From assembly GCA_002479415.1 (NCBI GenBank), contig DLMZ01000023.1:1-34283 (forward strand): DNA of 34,283 nucleotides, in the 5' to 3' direction. Position numbers and translations under genes: made by a program. Position 1 is the stretch's first letter. Every line of letters starts with the position of its first letter. The notes under the pieces were generated by a model that did no database searches, was not told the DNA's origin, and saw nothing but the letters and a program-made list of their open reading frames with translations. The stretch is from Firmicutes bacterium UBA7523 (GTDB taxonomy: Bacteria; Bacillota; Dethiobacteria; Dethiobacterales; Dethiobacteraceae). Shown here one piece after another: positions 15,409-23,302 of the stretch.

Positions 15409-16881
15409 ATGATTACTACACAAAAGTCAAATTTGCATCTTTTCTTGTTCATTTTATTTTTCTGTGTATTTGCGTTCTTTACAGTGCAGCTAGTCGGCTT
15501 AATTGAAGTCTCTGGAGCGCCAAAGGACGAATGGGCGTATGTACGCGGGCTCGTTGATGACGATGATATATGGGTGCGGGAGCTTGGTCATTTGCCGGTT
15601 ATGCGCTACGATGCGGCATTGCTTTTTTTTGCGGTTGAACAGAGAAAAGAAGGCTTTGATGACTATTTAAATATTCTAGTGTCTCAGGGAATCTTTGCAA
15701 ATGACAATATATGGGAAGAACTGCTCCGTGAAGAATTGTATCGTCTCATGGAGCGAATTGAGGCACCCAGTGCAAATTCTTTAAGGGAAACATATTTCCT
15801 AGATGCTAAAAATGAAGATTTCCCCGTTGATTTTTATGCTCGTTTAGGTATTATTGATGTACCCTTTGATCGGCACTACCGTCCGAACGATGCGGTGACG
15901 CGATATGAAACGGTGGTTGTTGCGGCGAGAGCGGCACAGCCTGTTTTACGGCAGAACAATGCACCTGTTATTGTGCAGCCGAAACAGAGATATACGTTCG
16001 AAATGATGCAGAAGGATTTGCATCGTCTAGCCTCAGCGTATCCAAATCTGTTGACTTTGCAGATAATCGGTGAGTCGGTGGAAGGTCGACCGATTTATGC
16101 TATGAGGCTGGGAAAAGGGGAGACAAGTATTATTCTGGAAGGCTCCATTCATGCCAGTGAATGGCTGACTACTCCCCTTTTAATGAGGATGCTGGAAGAA
16201 TATGCTCGTCATGCCCAATACGGACAAGCTTTCGGCGAGTATGATGTAACTGCGCTTCTAGAAGAGGTTGCTTTTTGGTACATTCCCATGGTGAACCCCG
16301 ATGGGGTTACGTTAGTGCTGGAAGGATCCGGCGCGGTGGAGCACGGGGCATTTGTCCGTCAAGTGGCAGAGCAAAAGGGAATAAATGATTTCAGCGGTTG
16401 GAAGGCCAATATCCGTGGGGTTGACTTGAACAGACAGTTTCCCACAGGCTGGCACAGGATGGTAAATATTGAGAAAGTGGCGTCTCCCAGCCATTATAAG
16501 GGCACGGCTCCTCTTACTGAACCGGAGGCAAAAGCTTTATTTGATTTCACTTTAGCTGTGAACCCGGCTATGGTTCTTTCTTATCACCAGCGGGGCGAGA
16601 TAATATTTTGGTACTACCGCCAAGAAGGTGAACAGTTAGCTCGGGATCGCAGAATTGTGCGTGAGATGGCCAAACTTACCGGGTATAATTGGGAGTTTTA
16701 TTTGACTAACGGAGGGAAATACCGCGATTGGGTTATTACCGAGTTAGGTGTGCCGGCACTAATTATGGAAGTAGGACAAACAACAGGTGACCTTAATGAA
16801 TGGGATCGCATCTGGGGACAAAATAGATATGGCGGATTAAAAGCAGCGGAGTTAACTTTAAAAGAGTTAAAAGTAGAATAG
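15409..16881 (+). CDS. Exported M14 zinc carboxypeptidase with SLH-like repeats
   Basis: A 490-aa wall-associated peptidase. Residues 8-30 are a signal anchor. Residues about 35-185 contain SLH-like repeats; the clearest is DFYARLGIIDVPFDRHYRPN followed by DAVTRYETVVVAARA. The M14 domain (about 200-490) has zinc ligands His248 and Glu251 in SIHASEW, then PMVNPDGV, VDLNRQFPTGW (substrate Arg), the third ligand His in SYHQRGE and catalytic Glu in LIMEVGQTTGDLNEWD. Likely role: trimming peptides or cell-wall stem peptides (gamma-D-glutamyl-diaminopimelate peptidases are M14). ATG 15409 follows GGGAGGATG. Monocistronic as far as seen. Confidence 0.88.
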   Translation: MITTQKSNLHLFLFILFFCVFAFFTVQLVGLIEVSGAPKDEWAYVRGLVDDDDIWVRELGHLPVMRYDAALLFFAVEQRKEGFDDYLNILVSQGIFANDNIWEELLREELYRLMERIEAPSANSLRETYFLDAKNEDFPVDFYARLGIIDVPFDRHYRPNDAVTRYETVVVAARAAQPVLRQNNAPVIVQPKQRYTFEMMQKDLHRLASAYPNLLTLQIIGESVEGRPIYAMRLGKGETSIILEGSIHASEWLTTPLLMRMLEEYARHAQYGQAFGEYDVTALLEEVAFWYIPMVNPDGVTLVLEGSGAVEHGAFVRQVAEQKGINDFSGWKANIRGVDLNRQFPTGWHRMVNIEKVASPSHYKGTAPLTEPEAKALFDFTLAVNPAMVLSYHQRGEIIFWYYRQEGEQLARDRRIVREMAKLTGYNWEFYLTNGGKYRDWVITELGVPALIMEVGQTTGDLNEWDRIWGQNRYGGLKAAELTLKELKVE

Positions 16882-16900
16882 CAAGCAGGATGAAAAACAA

Positions 16901-16953
16901 GAAATTCCGGCATCACAGGCGTATTCATTATACGTCGAGGATGCCGGAATTTC
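16901..16953. repeat. Palindromic element, copy 1 (short)
   Basis: Outer arms GAAATTCCGGCAT (16901-16913) and ATGCCGGAATTTC (16941-16953) are perfectly complementary over 13 bp. Inside, CGTAT (16920-16924) pairs with ATACG (16930-16934). The core CAGGCGTAT-N5-ATACGTCGAGGATGCCG is shared with copy 2. Near the end of the M14 gene it could also act as a transcript-end hairpin, although no T tract follows. Confidence 0.75.
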
Positions 16954-16979
16954 AGTAATACAACGCTTTTCAAAAAAAC

Positions 16980-17100
16980 AGGCTGTTCAAAAGCAAGCAT
17001 AGCGAAGCGCACAGCTTAACGGACCCGCAGGCGTATTTTACATACGTCGAGGATGCCGTCAAGCTGAGCAACGAAGCTAGGCGCCGCTTTTCAACAGCCT
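16980..17100. repeat. Palindromic element, copy 2 (long, nested inverted repeat)
   Basis: Outer arms AGGCTGTTCAAAAGC (16980-16994) and GCTTTTCAACAGCCT (17086-17100) pair with one mismatch. The middle arms AGCTTAACGG (17013-17022) and CCGTCAAGCT (17056-17065) also pair with one mismatch. The inner pair is CGTAT (17032-17036) with ATACG (17042-17046). The core from CAGG to GATGCCG is nearly identical to copy 1. It looks like a dispersed structured repeat (REP/MITE-like or RNA element). The outer arms continue into the small minus-strand ORF. Confidence 0.7.
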
Positions 17101-17286
17101 GAATATATGCTTATATAGATGCCCTTTCCCCTTCCACGTCAAAAAATCAGCTAAATCGGGGAAGGCTTGTTCCACCGTTAGACCTTGAATATCTAGCTCT
17201 TTTTTTAGTCGGCGGAAGCTGGCTAGAGTGGGATTGATGCAAAAGCAATCCATGGCGTTATTATTGGCATTAAATAGTGTCGGCAA
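17077..17286 (-). CDS. Hypothetical small protein (doubtful)
   Basis: A minus-strand ORF of 69 aa, ending in HLYKHIFRLLKSGA. TTG 17284-17286 has AGGTGG five bases upstream; an in-frame GTG at 17295 overlaps that site. It is charged and soluble, with MDCFCINP near the start, and is not recognised. Its last eight codons lie inside the long palindromic element, so the C-terminus may be created by repeat insertion. The rest of the 16882-17651 interval holds only repeats and promoter signals. Confidence 0.35.
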   Translation of the reverse strand: MPTLFNANNNAMDCFCINPTLASFRRLKKELDIQGLTVEQAFPDLADFLTWKGKGHLYKHIFRLLKSGA

Positions 17287-17465
17287 CTTGTCCACCTACT
17301 TTGTTCTTTTCTGTGGATTAATTCGACGCCATTTTATAAAATTCCTTTTAAAATAAGATTTTTCTCCATCCTTCCCAGATATATGTCAATAACCTGTGGC
17401 TTTGTTACCTAGTTAATTATATAGTGACATTATCATAAGTTAAGTGTACTGTACGCAAAAATGGG

Positions 17466-17494
17466 TTGGCAAGGCCTTTGCTTTATGGTATAAT
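17466..17494 (+). promoter_or_regulatory. Upstream promoter (P1) of the nqr operon
   Basis: TTGGCA (17466-17471), a 17-base spacer and a perfect TATAAT (17489-17494). This gives a leader of about 150 bases before nqrA. Confidence 0.6.
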
Positions 17495-17559
17495 CCAAAA
17501 TATTAATAGCAGGGGATAAAGGGATATATTTATTCTCATTATTCAAATTGTTCAAAATA

Positions 17560-17575
17560 TTTAGAATATTCTGAA
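17560..17575. promoter_or_regulatory. Near-perfect palindrome between the two nqr promoters
   Basis: AGAATATTCT (17563-17572) is a perfect 10-bp palindrome and extends to 16 bp with one mismatch pair. It sits between P1 and P2, in a position suited to an operator. The regulator is not identifiable by eye. Confidence 0.35.
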
Positions 17576-17581
17576 ATTAAA

Positions 17582-17611
17582 TTGATTTCCCTGCGTGTAT
17601 TATGCTAAAAT
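17582..17611 (+). promoter_or_regulatory. Downstream promoter (P2) of the nqr operon
   Basis: TTGATT (17582-17587), an 18-base spacer and an extended -10 TGCTAAAAT (TAAAAT 17606-17611). Its start would be about 30 bases before the nqrA ATG. Confidence 0.45.
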
Positions 17612-17651
17612 ACATCTGACTGTGGCAAAATTTAAAATGAGGTGAAAAGGA

Positions 17652-19109
17652 ATGAATACTAACCGAAAATCATTTCCCCCGGGGTATAGATTTAGGCTGG
17701 AAGGCAACCCCTCGGCGGATGTTATCGATTTTGGCATTCCCTCGATGGTGGTTATTCCTCTTAAGCAGGGCTTCGATGAGGAAGTTAATGCGGTAGTGGA
17801 GCCCGGCGATAAGGTCAGAGCCGGCCAGGTGATTGGCAGGGGGGACCAGTCTAGTGCCAGCAGCGTACATGCCAGCGTAAGCGGAGTAGTGGAAAGCGTT
17901 GCTAAGATTAAATACGCCGGGGCAGATGTGAATGCTGTAGTAATTAAGTCGGACGGAACAGCCACATGGGAGTCTCTGGAAGCGTCAAGCAATAATTGGG
18001 AATCTTTGTCTGTTTCTCAGGTAGAAGAGTTGCTGTATGCATCTGGGGTAGCGTCGTTGGATAGGTATGGGTTGCTGTCAAGGGACAGTGAAGCTGGCGA
18101 TGACGGTAGGCACTTGATTATTAAAGGTGTTGAAGCAAATCCTTATAATATTTCTTTGACGGCCCTAGTGGCAGAGCAAGGGTTAAGTCGGTTTGTAGAA
18201 GGGTTAAAGATTTTGCAGAGAATAATGCCGGGGGCAAAAATACACTTGGCTTTTGGCGAAAGTGAGAGAGAACTCATTAAAGAGTTAAGTGAAGTTAAGG
18301 GTGACTTGGAATCACTAACAATTTATACTTTACCTTCCAAGTATCCACTGGATAACGAGGAAGTATTAGTTTCTGCTATTCTGGGCAGCAATGCCACAAA
18401 AGGTTGGGCTGATAAAGTGGTTGTCCTCAGCGCTCAAACAGTTTTTCATGCCAGGGATGCAGTAGTAGATGGGAAACCGTTAATTGAAAGAATTGTGGCC
18501 CTCTCGGGACCGGGCTGGGAAAACAATTTTCACCTTAGGGTGCGGATAGGGACGCCGTTAGAGTTTATTGTAGGTGAATACCTTAAAAAGACAGGGCGTC
18601 AGAGGCTTGTCCCCAACAACTTGTTGACGAACCTAGCGTTTACTGATTATGCGCTGCCAGTCGACTGTACTATTGATAATTTAAATGCGATACCAGAAAA
18701 TGATAGTCCCACGTTGTTCTCTTTTCTGCATCCGGGAGCCAAAGCAAACTCGAACTCTAAGACATTTCTTTCTGCCTTGCGCCCAAACACGGAAAGATCT
18801 TGCGATACAAGTGTGCGCGGCGAATCGGGTATGTGCATTTCTTGCGGTTATTGCGAAGATGTCTGTCCGGCGGGAATTATCCCGCACTATCTTGATAAGC
18901 ATGTGCAGCAAAACATCATTGATTTGCAGTTAATCAGATACGGCGTGTTTAACTGTGTTGAATGCAATTTGTGCAGTTTTGTCTGCCCGTCCAGGATTCA
19001 CTTGGGTTGGAACATCAAGGAAGCAAAGCGGAAGCTGGCTGAGGACTTTAACGAGATTGCTTCAGATGCAGTTATCAGAAAATTCTCACACTTCCATTTT
19101 GGAGGATGA
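17652..19109 (+). CDS. NqrA/RnfC-like subunit with C-terminal two-[4Fe-4S] domain
   Basis: A 485-aa protein in the nqrA position. The N-terminal part (1-100) is the barrel-sandwich domain shared by NqrA and RnfC (VVEPGDKVRAGQVIG, SSVHASVSGVVESV). The middle (about 125-340) has the Rossmann-like/SLBB region with HLIIKGVEANPY, matching the RnfC 'NGAECEPY' segment. The Gly-rich flavin/NADH loop of RnfC (GxGGAGFPT) is absent, replaced by SGVASLDRYGLL. The C-terminus has two full ferredoxin motifs: Cys395/398/401/405 (CISCGYCEDVCP) and Cys435/438/441/445 (CVECNLCSFVCP). Classical NqrA lacks these. Start ATG 17652 follows GAGGTGAAAAGGA. The role in electron transfer is inferred. Confidence 0.85.
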   Translation: MNTNRKSFPPGYRFRLEGNPSADVIDFGIPSMVVIPLKQGFDEEVNAVVEPGDKVRAGQVIGRGDQSSASSVHASVSGVVESVAKIKYAGADVNAVVIKSDGTATWESLEASSNNWESLSVSQVEELLYASGVASLDRYGLLSRDSEAGDDGRHLIIKGVEANPYNISLTALVAEQGLSRFVEGLKILQRIMPGAKIHLAFGESERELIKELSEVKGDLESLTIYTLPSKYPLDNEEVLVSAILGSNATKGWADKVVVLSAQTVFHARDAVVDGKPLIERIVALSGPGWENNFHLRVRIGTPLEFIVGEYLKKTGRQRLVPNNLLTNLAFTDYALPVDCTIDNLNAIPENDSPTLFSFLHPGAKANSNSKTFLSALRPNTERSCDTSVRGESGMCISCGYCEDVCPAGIIPHYLDKHVQQNIIDLQLIRYGVFNCVECNLCSFVCPSRIHLGWNIKEAKRKLAEDFNEIASDAVIRKFSHFHFGG

Positions 19110-19164
19110 TTAGTCTTCAGAAGGTAGAAGCGGAAAGTTAGAAAAAAGACAGGAGGATATAAAA

Positions 19165-20211
19165 TTGTATGAGCCAAGCATAACTAGTGTTTTCAAGACT
19201 GCTGTTAAGGCTACGAAATCTTTCGTTTTGGGCCCGGGGCATGTTACCGCTTCCACACCTCATATCGTAGATGAATTAGATACCAGACGGTATATGACAA
19301 TGGTTGTTCTGGCCCTGTTGCCAATAAGCCTTGGAGCGGTTTATCATTTTGGCTGGCGGTTTTTGGCCGCTGTCTTTGTTGCTTATTTTTTTGGTGGAGT
19401 CACAGAAATCATTTTTGCTGTTGTAAGACAGAAAGAGTTCCGCCTAGAAGCACTTCTTATTACAGGGCTTCTGTTCCCCTTGATTTTACCCCCGACAGTT
19501 CCTCTTTGGATAGTAGCGGTGGGCACTGTTTTCGGTATCGTTTTTGGTAAAGAGGCATTTGGGGGAACAGGGCGCAATATTTTTAATCCGGCTATAGTAG
19601 GTCGAGTTTTCGTCACTGCTGCTTTCCCGCTTTTTATGACAGGGCCATGGCAAGTACCTTTTACGGAAGGACTGGGAGGATTTCTGAGTTATAACCGGAT
19701 TGCCGATGCCGTTACTGCGGCGACACCCCTAATGAGACCGGAGTTGTATTCTTATGCCGACCTCCTGCTTGGCAGAGCTCCCGGCTCCATGGGTGAAACG
19801 TTTCGTTTGCTGATTATTCTTTCAGGAATCTTTTTGATGGTTGTTAAGGTTAGCAACTGGAGGATTCCGGTAGCATATCTGGGCTCCGTTGCTTTGTTTT
19901 CACTTGCAGGAAACATGTTTTTTGAGCAATTTGCGCCTCCGCTTATTCAGTTGTTATCCGGGGGACTGTTGTTAGGAGCCTTTTTCATGGCTACAGACCC
20001 GGTTACATCTCCGTTTACGCGGCCGGGCAAGCTAATTTACGGCGTTTCTCTGGGTTTGTTAACAGTGCTAATCCGAGGTCTTACAGAAAATCCGGAAGGC
20101 GTAATGTTTAGCATATTGATAATGAATGCCTTTGCCCCTTTGATTGACAGCGCTATTTTAAAGCATAGATTTAAACCCATTAAGCATAACGGGGTGGTTT
20201 GCAATGAGTAG
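19165..20211 (+). CDS. nqrB: Na+-NQR subunit B (RnfD/NqrB family)
   Basis: A 348-aa integral membrane flavoprotein of the Na+-translocating Nqr/Rnf complex. It has many hydrophobic helices. GKEAFGGTGRNIFNPAIVGR is a family signature. DAVTAATPL carries the covalent-FMN Thr at residue 187, and ATDPVTSPFTRPGKLIYG lies near the end. The start is TTG 19165, eight bases after AGGAGG; no in-frame ATG lies near. At 348 aa it is nearer to RnfD in length than to the roughly 410-aa NqrB of Vibrio. It overlaps nqrC by eight bases. Confidence 0.9.
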   Translation: MYEPSITSVFKTAVKATKSFVLGPGHVTASTPHIVDELDTRRYMTMVVLALLPISLGAVYHFGWRFLAAVFVAYFFGGVTEIIFAVVRQKEFRLEALLITGLLFPLILPPTVPLWIVAVGTVFGIVFGKEAFGGTGRNIFNPAIVGRVFVTAAFPLFMTGPWQVPFTEGLGGFLSYNRIADAVTAATPLMRPELYSYADLLLGRAPGSMGETFRLLIILSGIFLMVVKVSNWRIPVAYLGSVALFSLAGNMFFEQFAPPLIQLLSGGLLLGAFFMATDPVTSPFTRPGKLIYGVSLGLLTVLIRGLTENPEGVMFSILIMNAFAPLIDSAILKHRFKPIKHNGVVCNE

Positions 20212-20836
20212 CAGTGTAGTTCTCGAGAAGAGAAAGAAGATTAACTTAAAAGCTTTACTGATAGATAAGCTGAAGATGCTGATATTTATCCTCATCATGG
20301 GTTCACTTGCATCGGCTTTGCTGACTACGCTGGATGATTACACAAAAGTCTTAGAGGAGAGGAACGTCGAACTTTTTTTCCACGGGAAAGTTTTAAGCGC
20401 CTTAAACCTAGATGATGGCAGCAGAGATGTGGCAGAAGCATTTCAGGCAAACATCACTATTGAGCAAATAGATGGTCGAACACTGTATAGGGATAGCAGC
20501 GGAGCCATTGCTTTCAAATTCTCCGGTGGAGGTCTTTGGGGGCCGATTTCCGGAATTGTGGCTTTAAATCCGGACCTCACTATTATTGAGGGTTTGGCAA
20601 TTTTGGAGCAGCAAGAGACCCCCGGGTTGGGCGGGCGTATTGCAGAGGATGAATTCCTGCAAAGGTTTAGAGGTGTGTCAGTAGACCCGGAGTTAGTGAT
20701 ATTGCCGGCGCGAAGATCAGCAGTTAATCCCAATGAAGTTGATGGAATTACCGGAGCAAGTATGACTGGCGACTTTTTGTCCGATATGATAAATAAAGCT
20801 ATCAAAGAAGTGCGTGACCAACTGGGGGTGAGTTAG
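20204..20836 (+). CDS. nqrC: Na+-NQR subunit C (NqrC/RnfG family), FMN-binding
   Basis: A 210-aa membrane-anchored flavoprotein. A single helix (about residues 23-43) precedes an extracytoplasmic FMN-binding domain. GLWGPISGIVALNPD and ETPGLGGRI are family motifs. DGITGASMTG places the covalently flavinylated Thr at residue 188. That FMN would be attached by an ApbE-type transferase, which is not in this window. It overlaps nqrB upstream and shares one base with nqrD. Confidence 0.92.
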   Translation: MSSSVVLEKRKKINLKALLIDKLKMLIFILIMGSLASALLTTLDDYTKVLEERNVELFFHGKVLSALNLDDGSRDVAEAFQANITIEQIDGRTLYRDSSGAIAFKFSGGGLWGPISGIVALNPDLTIIEGLAILEQQETPGLGGRIAEDEFLQRFRGVSVDPELVILPARRSAVNPNEVDGITGASMTGDFLSDMINKAIKEVRDQLGVS

Positions 20837-21537
20837 TGACTAAATTTATTTACAGACTGATTTATACTAAACCGTTTGCACTGTTAAAAGACGGCCTGTG
20901 GAAAAACAATCCAATTATAACTACTGTTTTGGGGATATGTTCTGCTTTGGCGGTGACTAATAAGGTTGAAAACGGAATTGCCATGGGATTGGCAGTAACT
21001 TTTGTGGTCATGGCTTCGTCTGCTATAACCGCGGCTATTCGAAACCTGATACCACAGCGAATCAGGATGGTTACCTACATGCTAATTATTTCAACTTTTG
21101 TTATTTCTGTTGACTTATTTATGAAGGGGTACGTCCCAGATATTAGCCGGGCACTGGGTCCATACGTGGCCCTAATTATTACAAATTGCATCGTTATGGG
21201 GAGAGCGGAGGCCTTTGCCTCAAAAAGCTCTGTAAAATTCTCTATACTGGATGCAATGTCGCATGGCTTGGGGTACACTTTTGTTCTGCTTGCTATTTCT
21301 TCTATCAGAGAATTTCTTGCTTTTGGAACTATTATGAACATAAATATTGCCGGTAATTCATGGACTAACTGGGTGGTTATGTCTTCAGCGCCGGGTGGCT
21401 TCTTCGTATTGGCACCGATAGTCTGGGCAGTACGTAGTCTGCAGCAAGACGTTGATGTGGAGATAGAACAGCATCTCCCGGCACCTATTAAACCGGCTAC
21501 CACCATAGCTGCAACCAAACCCGGAGCGTCCTTGTAG
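20836..21537 (+). CDS. nqrD: Na+-NQR subunit D (NqrD/RnfE family)
   Basis: A 233-aa polytopic membrane subunit with six predicted helices. The two half-membrane Cys segments typical of the family are both present (LGICSALA and ITNCIVMGRAEAFA); in known Nqr and Rnf they coordinate an intramembrane Fe-S centre together with NqrE. Start GTG 20836 overlaps the nqrC stop. The C-terminal 20 residues are Pro/Thr/Ala-rich and poorly conserved. Confidence 0.92.
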   Translation: MTKFIYRLIYTKPFALLKDGLWKNNPIITTVLGICSALAVTNKVENGIAMGLAVTFVVMASSAITAAIRNLIPQRIRMVTYMLIISTFVISVDLFMKGYVPDISRALGPYVALIITNCIVMGRAEAFASKSSVKFSILDAMSHGLGYTFVLLAISSIREFLAFGTIMNINIAGNSWTNWVVMSSAPGGFFVLAPIVWAVRSLQQDVDVEIEQHLPAPIKPATTIAATKPGASL

Positions 21538-21588
21538 CTATTAAGTTGCCTATGGACTTAATAATAATATCTGGAAAGGGGAATAAGC

Positions 21589-22173
21589 ATGCCAAGTACG
21601 TTAAACATTTTTTTGGCCACGATTCTCACCCACAATATAGCGCTTACGTATATCCTGGGCATGTGCCCGATTATTGGTGTTTCAAAAAACATCAGTACTG
21701 CGGTAGGAATGGGCGTTTCAGTGGTCTTTGTCATAACGGTCACTTCGCTGATTAACTGGCCCATTTATCACCTAATTTTAGTGCCGACGGGAAGTGAAGT
21801 TCTAGCTCTCCTGGTGTTTATTCTGACCATTGCCGCCAGCGTACAGTTGTTAGAAATGCTGCTGGAAAAATTTCTTCCCACGCTATATATGGCTTTCGGC
21901 ATTTTTCTGCCGTTGATTACGGTAAACTGTACTGTTTTGGCTGTTTCATTATTTATGGTGTTACGGGAATATAACCTTACGCAAACAGCGGTGTTTTCCC
22001 TAGGTTCTTCCCTGGGTTGGTTGTTGGCGATATTATTAGTCTCTGGGATCAGGGAGAAGCTTAATTTGGTTGGGGATGTTCCCAGGGGACTCCAGGGAGC
22101 AGGAATTGTTATGATTATTCTGGGTACTCTAGCCTTGGGCTTCATGGGCTTTTCGGGGATGGTGGATCTATAA
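21589..22173 (+). CDS. nqrE: Na+-NQR subunit E (NqrE/RnfA family)
   Basis: A 194-aa polytopic membrane subunit with six helices, partner of NqrD. The pair of intramembrane Cys motifs is intact: YILGMCPIIGVSK and FLPLITVNCTVLAVSLFMV. GVSKNISTAVGMGVSVVFV is a family signature. ATG 21589 follows AAAGGGG. The stop is immediately followed by the nqrF ATG with no gap. Confidence 0.92.
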   Translation: MPSTLNIFLATILTHNIALTYILGMCPIIGVSKNISTAVGMGVSVVFVITVTSLINWPIYHLILVPTGSEVLALLVFILTIAASVQLLEMLLEKFLPTLYMAFGIFLPLITVNCTVLAVSLFMVLREYNLTQTAVFSLGSSLGWLLAILLVSGIREKLNLVGDVPRGLQGAGIVMIILGTLALGFMGFSGMVDL

Positions 22174-23253
22174 ATGAACCTGATGCCAATTATCGTTATG
22201 GGCGCGGTGTTGTCTGCTTTAACCTTGATACTGGCAGTTGCTGATATTTTTCTCGGCAGCCACGGGGAAAAAGTTATCGATATCAATAATACGAAAAAAA
22301 TTAATATTACTGGTGAAGATACTCTTTTAAATTGCTTATCCGCCAACAAGATCTTCATCCCATCGGCCTGCGGCGGCAAGTCAACTTGCGGGCATTGCAA
22401 GGTCGTTGTCAAATGCGGTGGTGGGGAAATCCTTGCTACGGAAAAAGGTTTTCTGACCAACAAGGAAGTGAAGGAAGGGGTGAGGCTTGCCTGCCAAGTA
22501 AAGGTAAAGGATAATATCAAGATTAGCCTCCCGGACGAACTTCTGGAGGTACAGGAATACACAGCTACGGTAGCGGCACTGGATGACTTAACTAGTGATA
22601 TAAAGCTGCTCAGGCTGGATTTAATAACCCCGAAAGCTATCCGATTTAAACCGGGCCAATATGTTCAGATTTTTGTGCCGGGCTATGAAGTGTTTCGTGC
22701 ATACTCCGTGGCTTCGCCACCGAGCATGACTAATTCCATAGAGTTTACTATCCGCTATATACCAAAAGGCATGTGTACAACCTTTATCCATAAAGCCTTG
22801 AAGGTTGGGGATAAAGTTAAGTTTACCGGGCCCTACGGACACTTTTATTTAGATGAAAATTCTGAAAGGCCGATAATATGTATAGCCGGTGGTGCAGGGA
22901 TGGCACCAATTAGGTCAATTGTTTACCACCTTAAGGAGCAGAATATGCCCCGCAAAATAAGCTATTATTTTGGCGCCAGAACAAAAAAAGACCTGTTTTT
23001 TGTGGATGAGCTAAAGCAAATTGAAGCAGACTTTCCTAATTTTAAGTATAGGGCGGCTCTCTCTGAACCGACACCGCAGGATTGCTGGGAGGGAGATACT
23101 GGGTTTGTCACCGATGCTGTGAAAAAATATGAGGGTGATTTGACAGAGCACGAAGCGTATCTCTGTGGGCCTCCGCCCATGTTGGATGCGGCAGTAAAGG
23201 TGTTGACGGCAAAAGGGCTTAATGAAAAACGGGTGTTGTTTGACAAGTTTTAA
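22174..23253 (+). CDS. nqrF: Na+-NQR subunit F: NADH dehydrogenase with [2Fe-2S] and FAD
   Basis: A 359-aa NADH-oxidising subunit. One N-terminal membrane anchor (about 3-25). A plant-type ferredoxin domain has [2Fe-2S] ligands Cys66, Cys72, Cys75 and Cys107 (CGGKSTCGHC and LACQ). The FAD/NADH reductase half has the FAD motif FRAYSVASPP, NAD site GGAGMAPIRSI and terminal YLCGPPPMLDAAV. All key residues are intact. Its presence, and the lack of an RnfB-like ferredoxin protein, marks the operon as Nqr rather than Rnf, despite the RnfC-like first gene. Confidence 0.95.
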   Translation: MNLMPIIVMGAVLSALTLILAVADIFLGSHGEKVIDINNTKKINITGEDTLLNCLSANKIFIPSACGGKSTCGHCKVVVKCGGGEILATEKGFLTNKEVKEGVRLACQVKVKDNIKISLPDELLEVQEYTATVAALDDLTSDIKLLRLDLITPKAIRFKPGQYVQIFVPGYEVFRAYSVASPPSMTNSIEFTIRYIPKGMCTTFIHKALKVGDKVKFTGPYGHFYLDENSERPIICIAGGAGMAPIRSIVYHLKEQNMPRKISYYFGARTKKDLFFVDELKQIEADFPNFKYRAALSEPTPQDCWEGDTGFVTDAVKKYEGDLTEHEAYLCGPPPMLDAAVKVLTAKGLNEKRVLFDKF

Positions 23254-23302
23254 ATGATTGTCCTCTCCACTTATGGGGGGAAAAATGAAGGAGGTTTAAT
23301 TA

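Noticed and set aside
21075..22562. Minus-strand frames of 147 and 264 codons inside nqrD-nqrF
   Set aside because: They run antisense to conserved membrane subunits and do not resemble any known protein.
17652..23253. Ordinary Rnf complex
   Set aside because: There is no RnfB-like gene; the last subunit is a clear NqrF with a [2Fe-2S] domain and FAD/NADH reductase.
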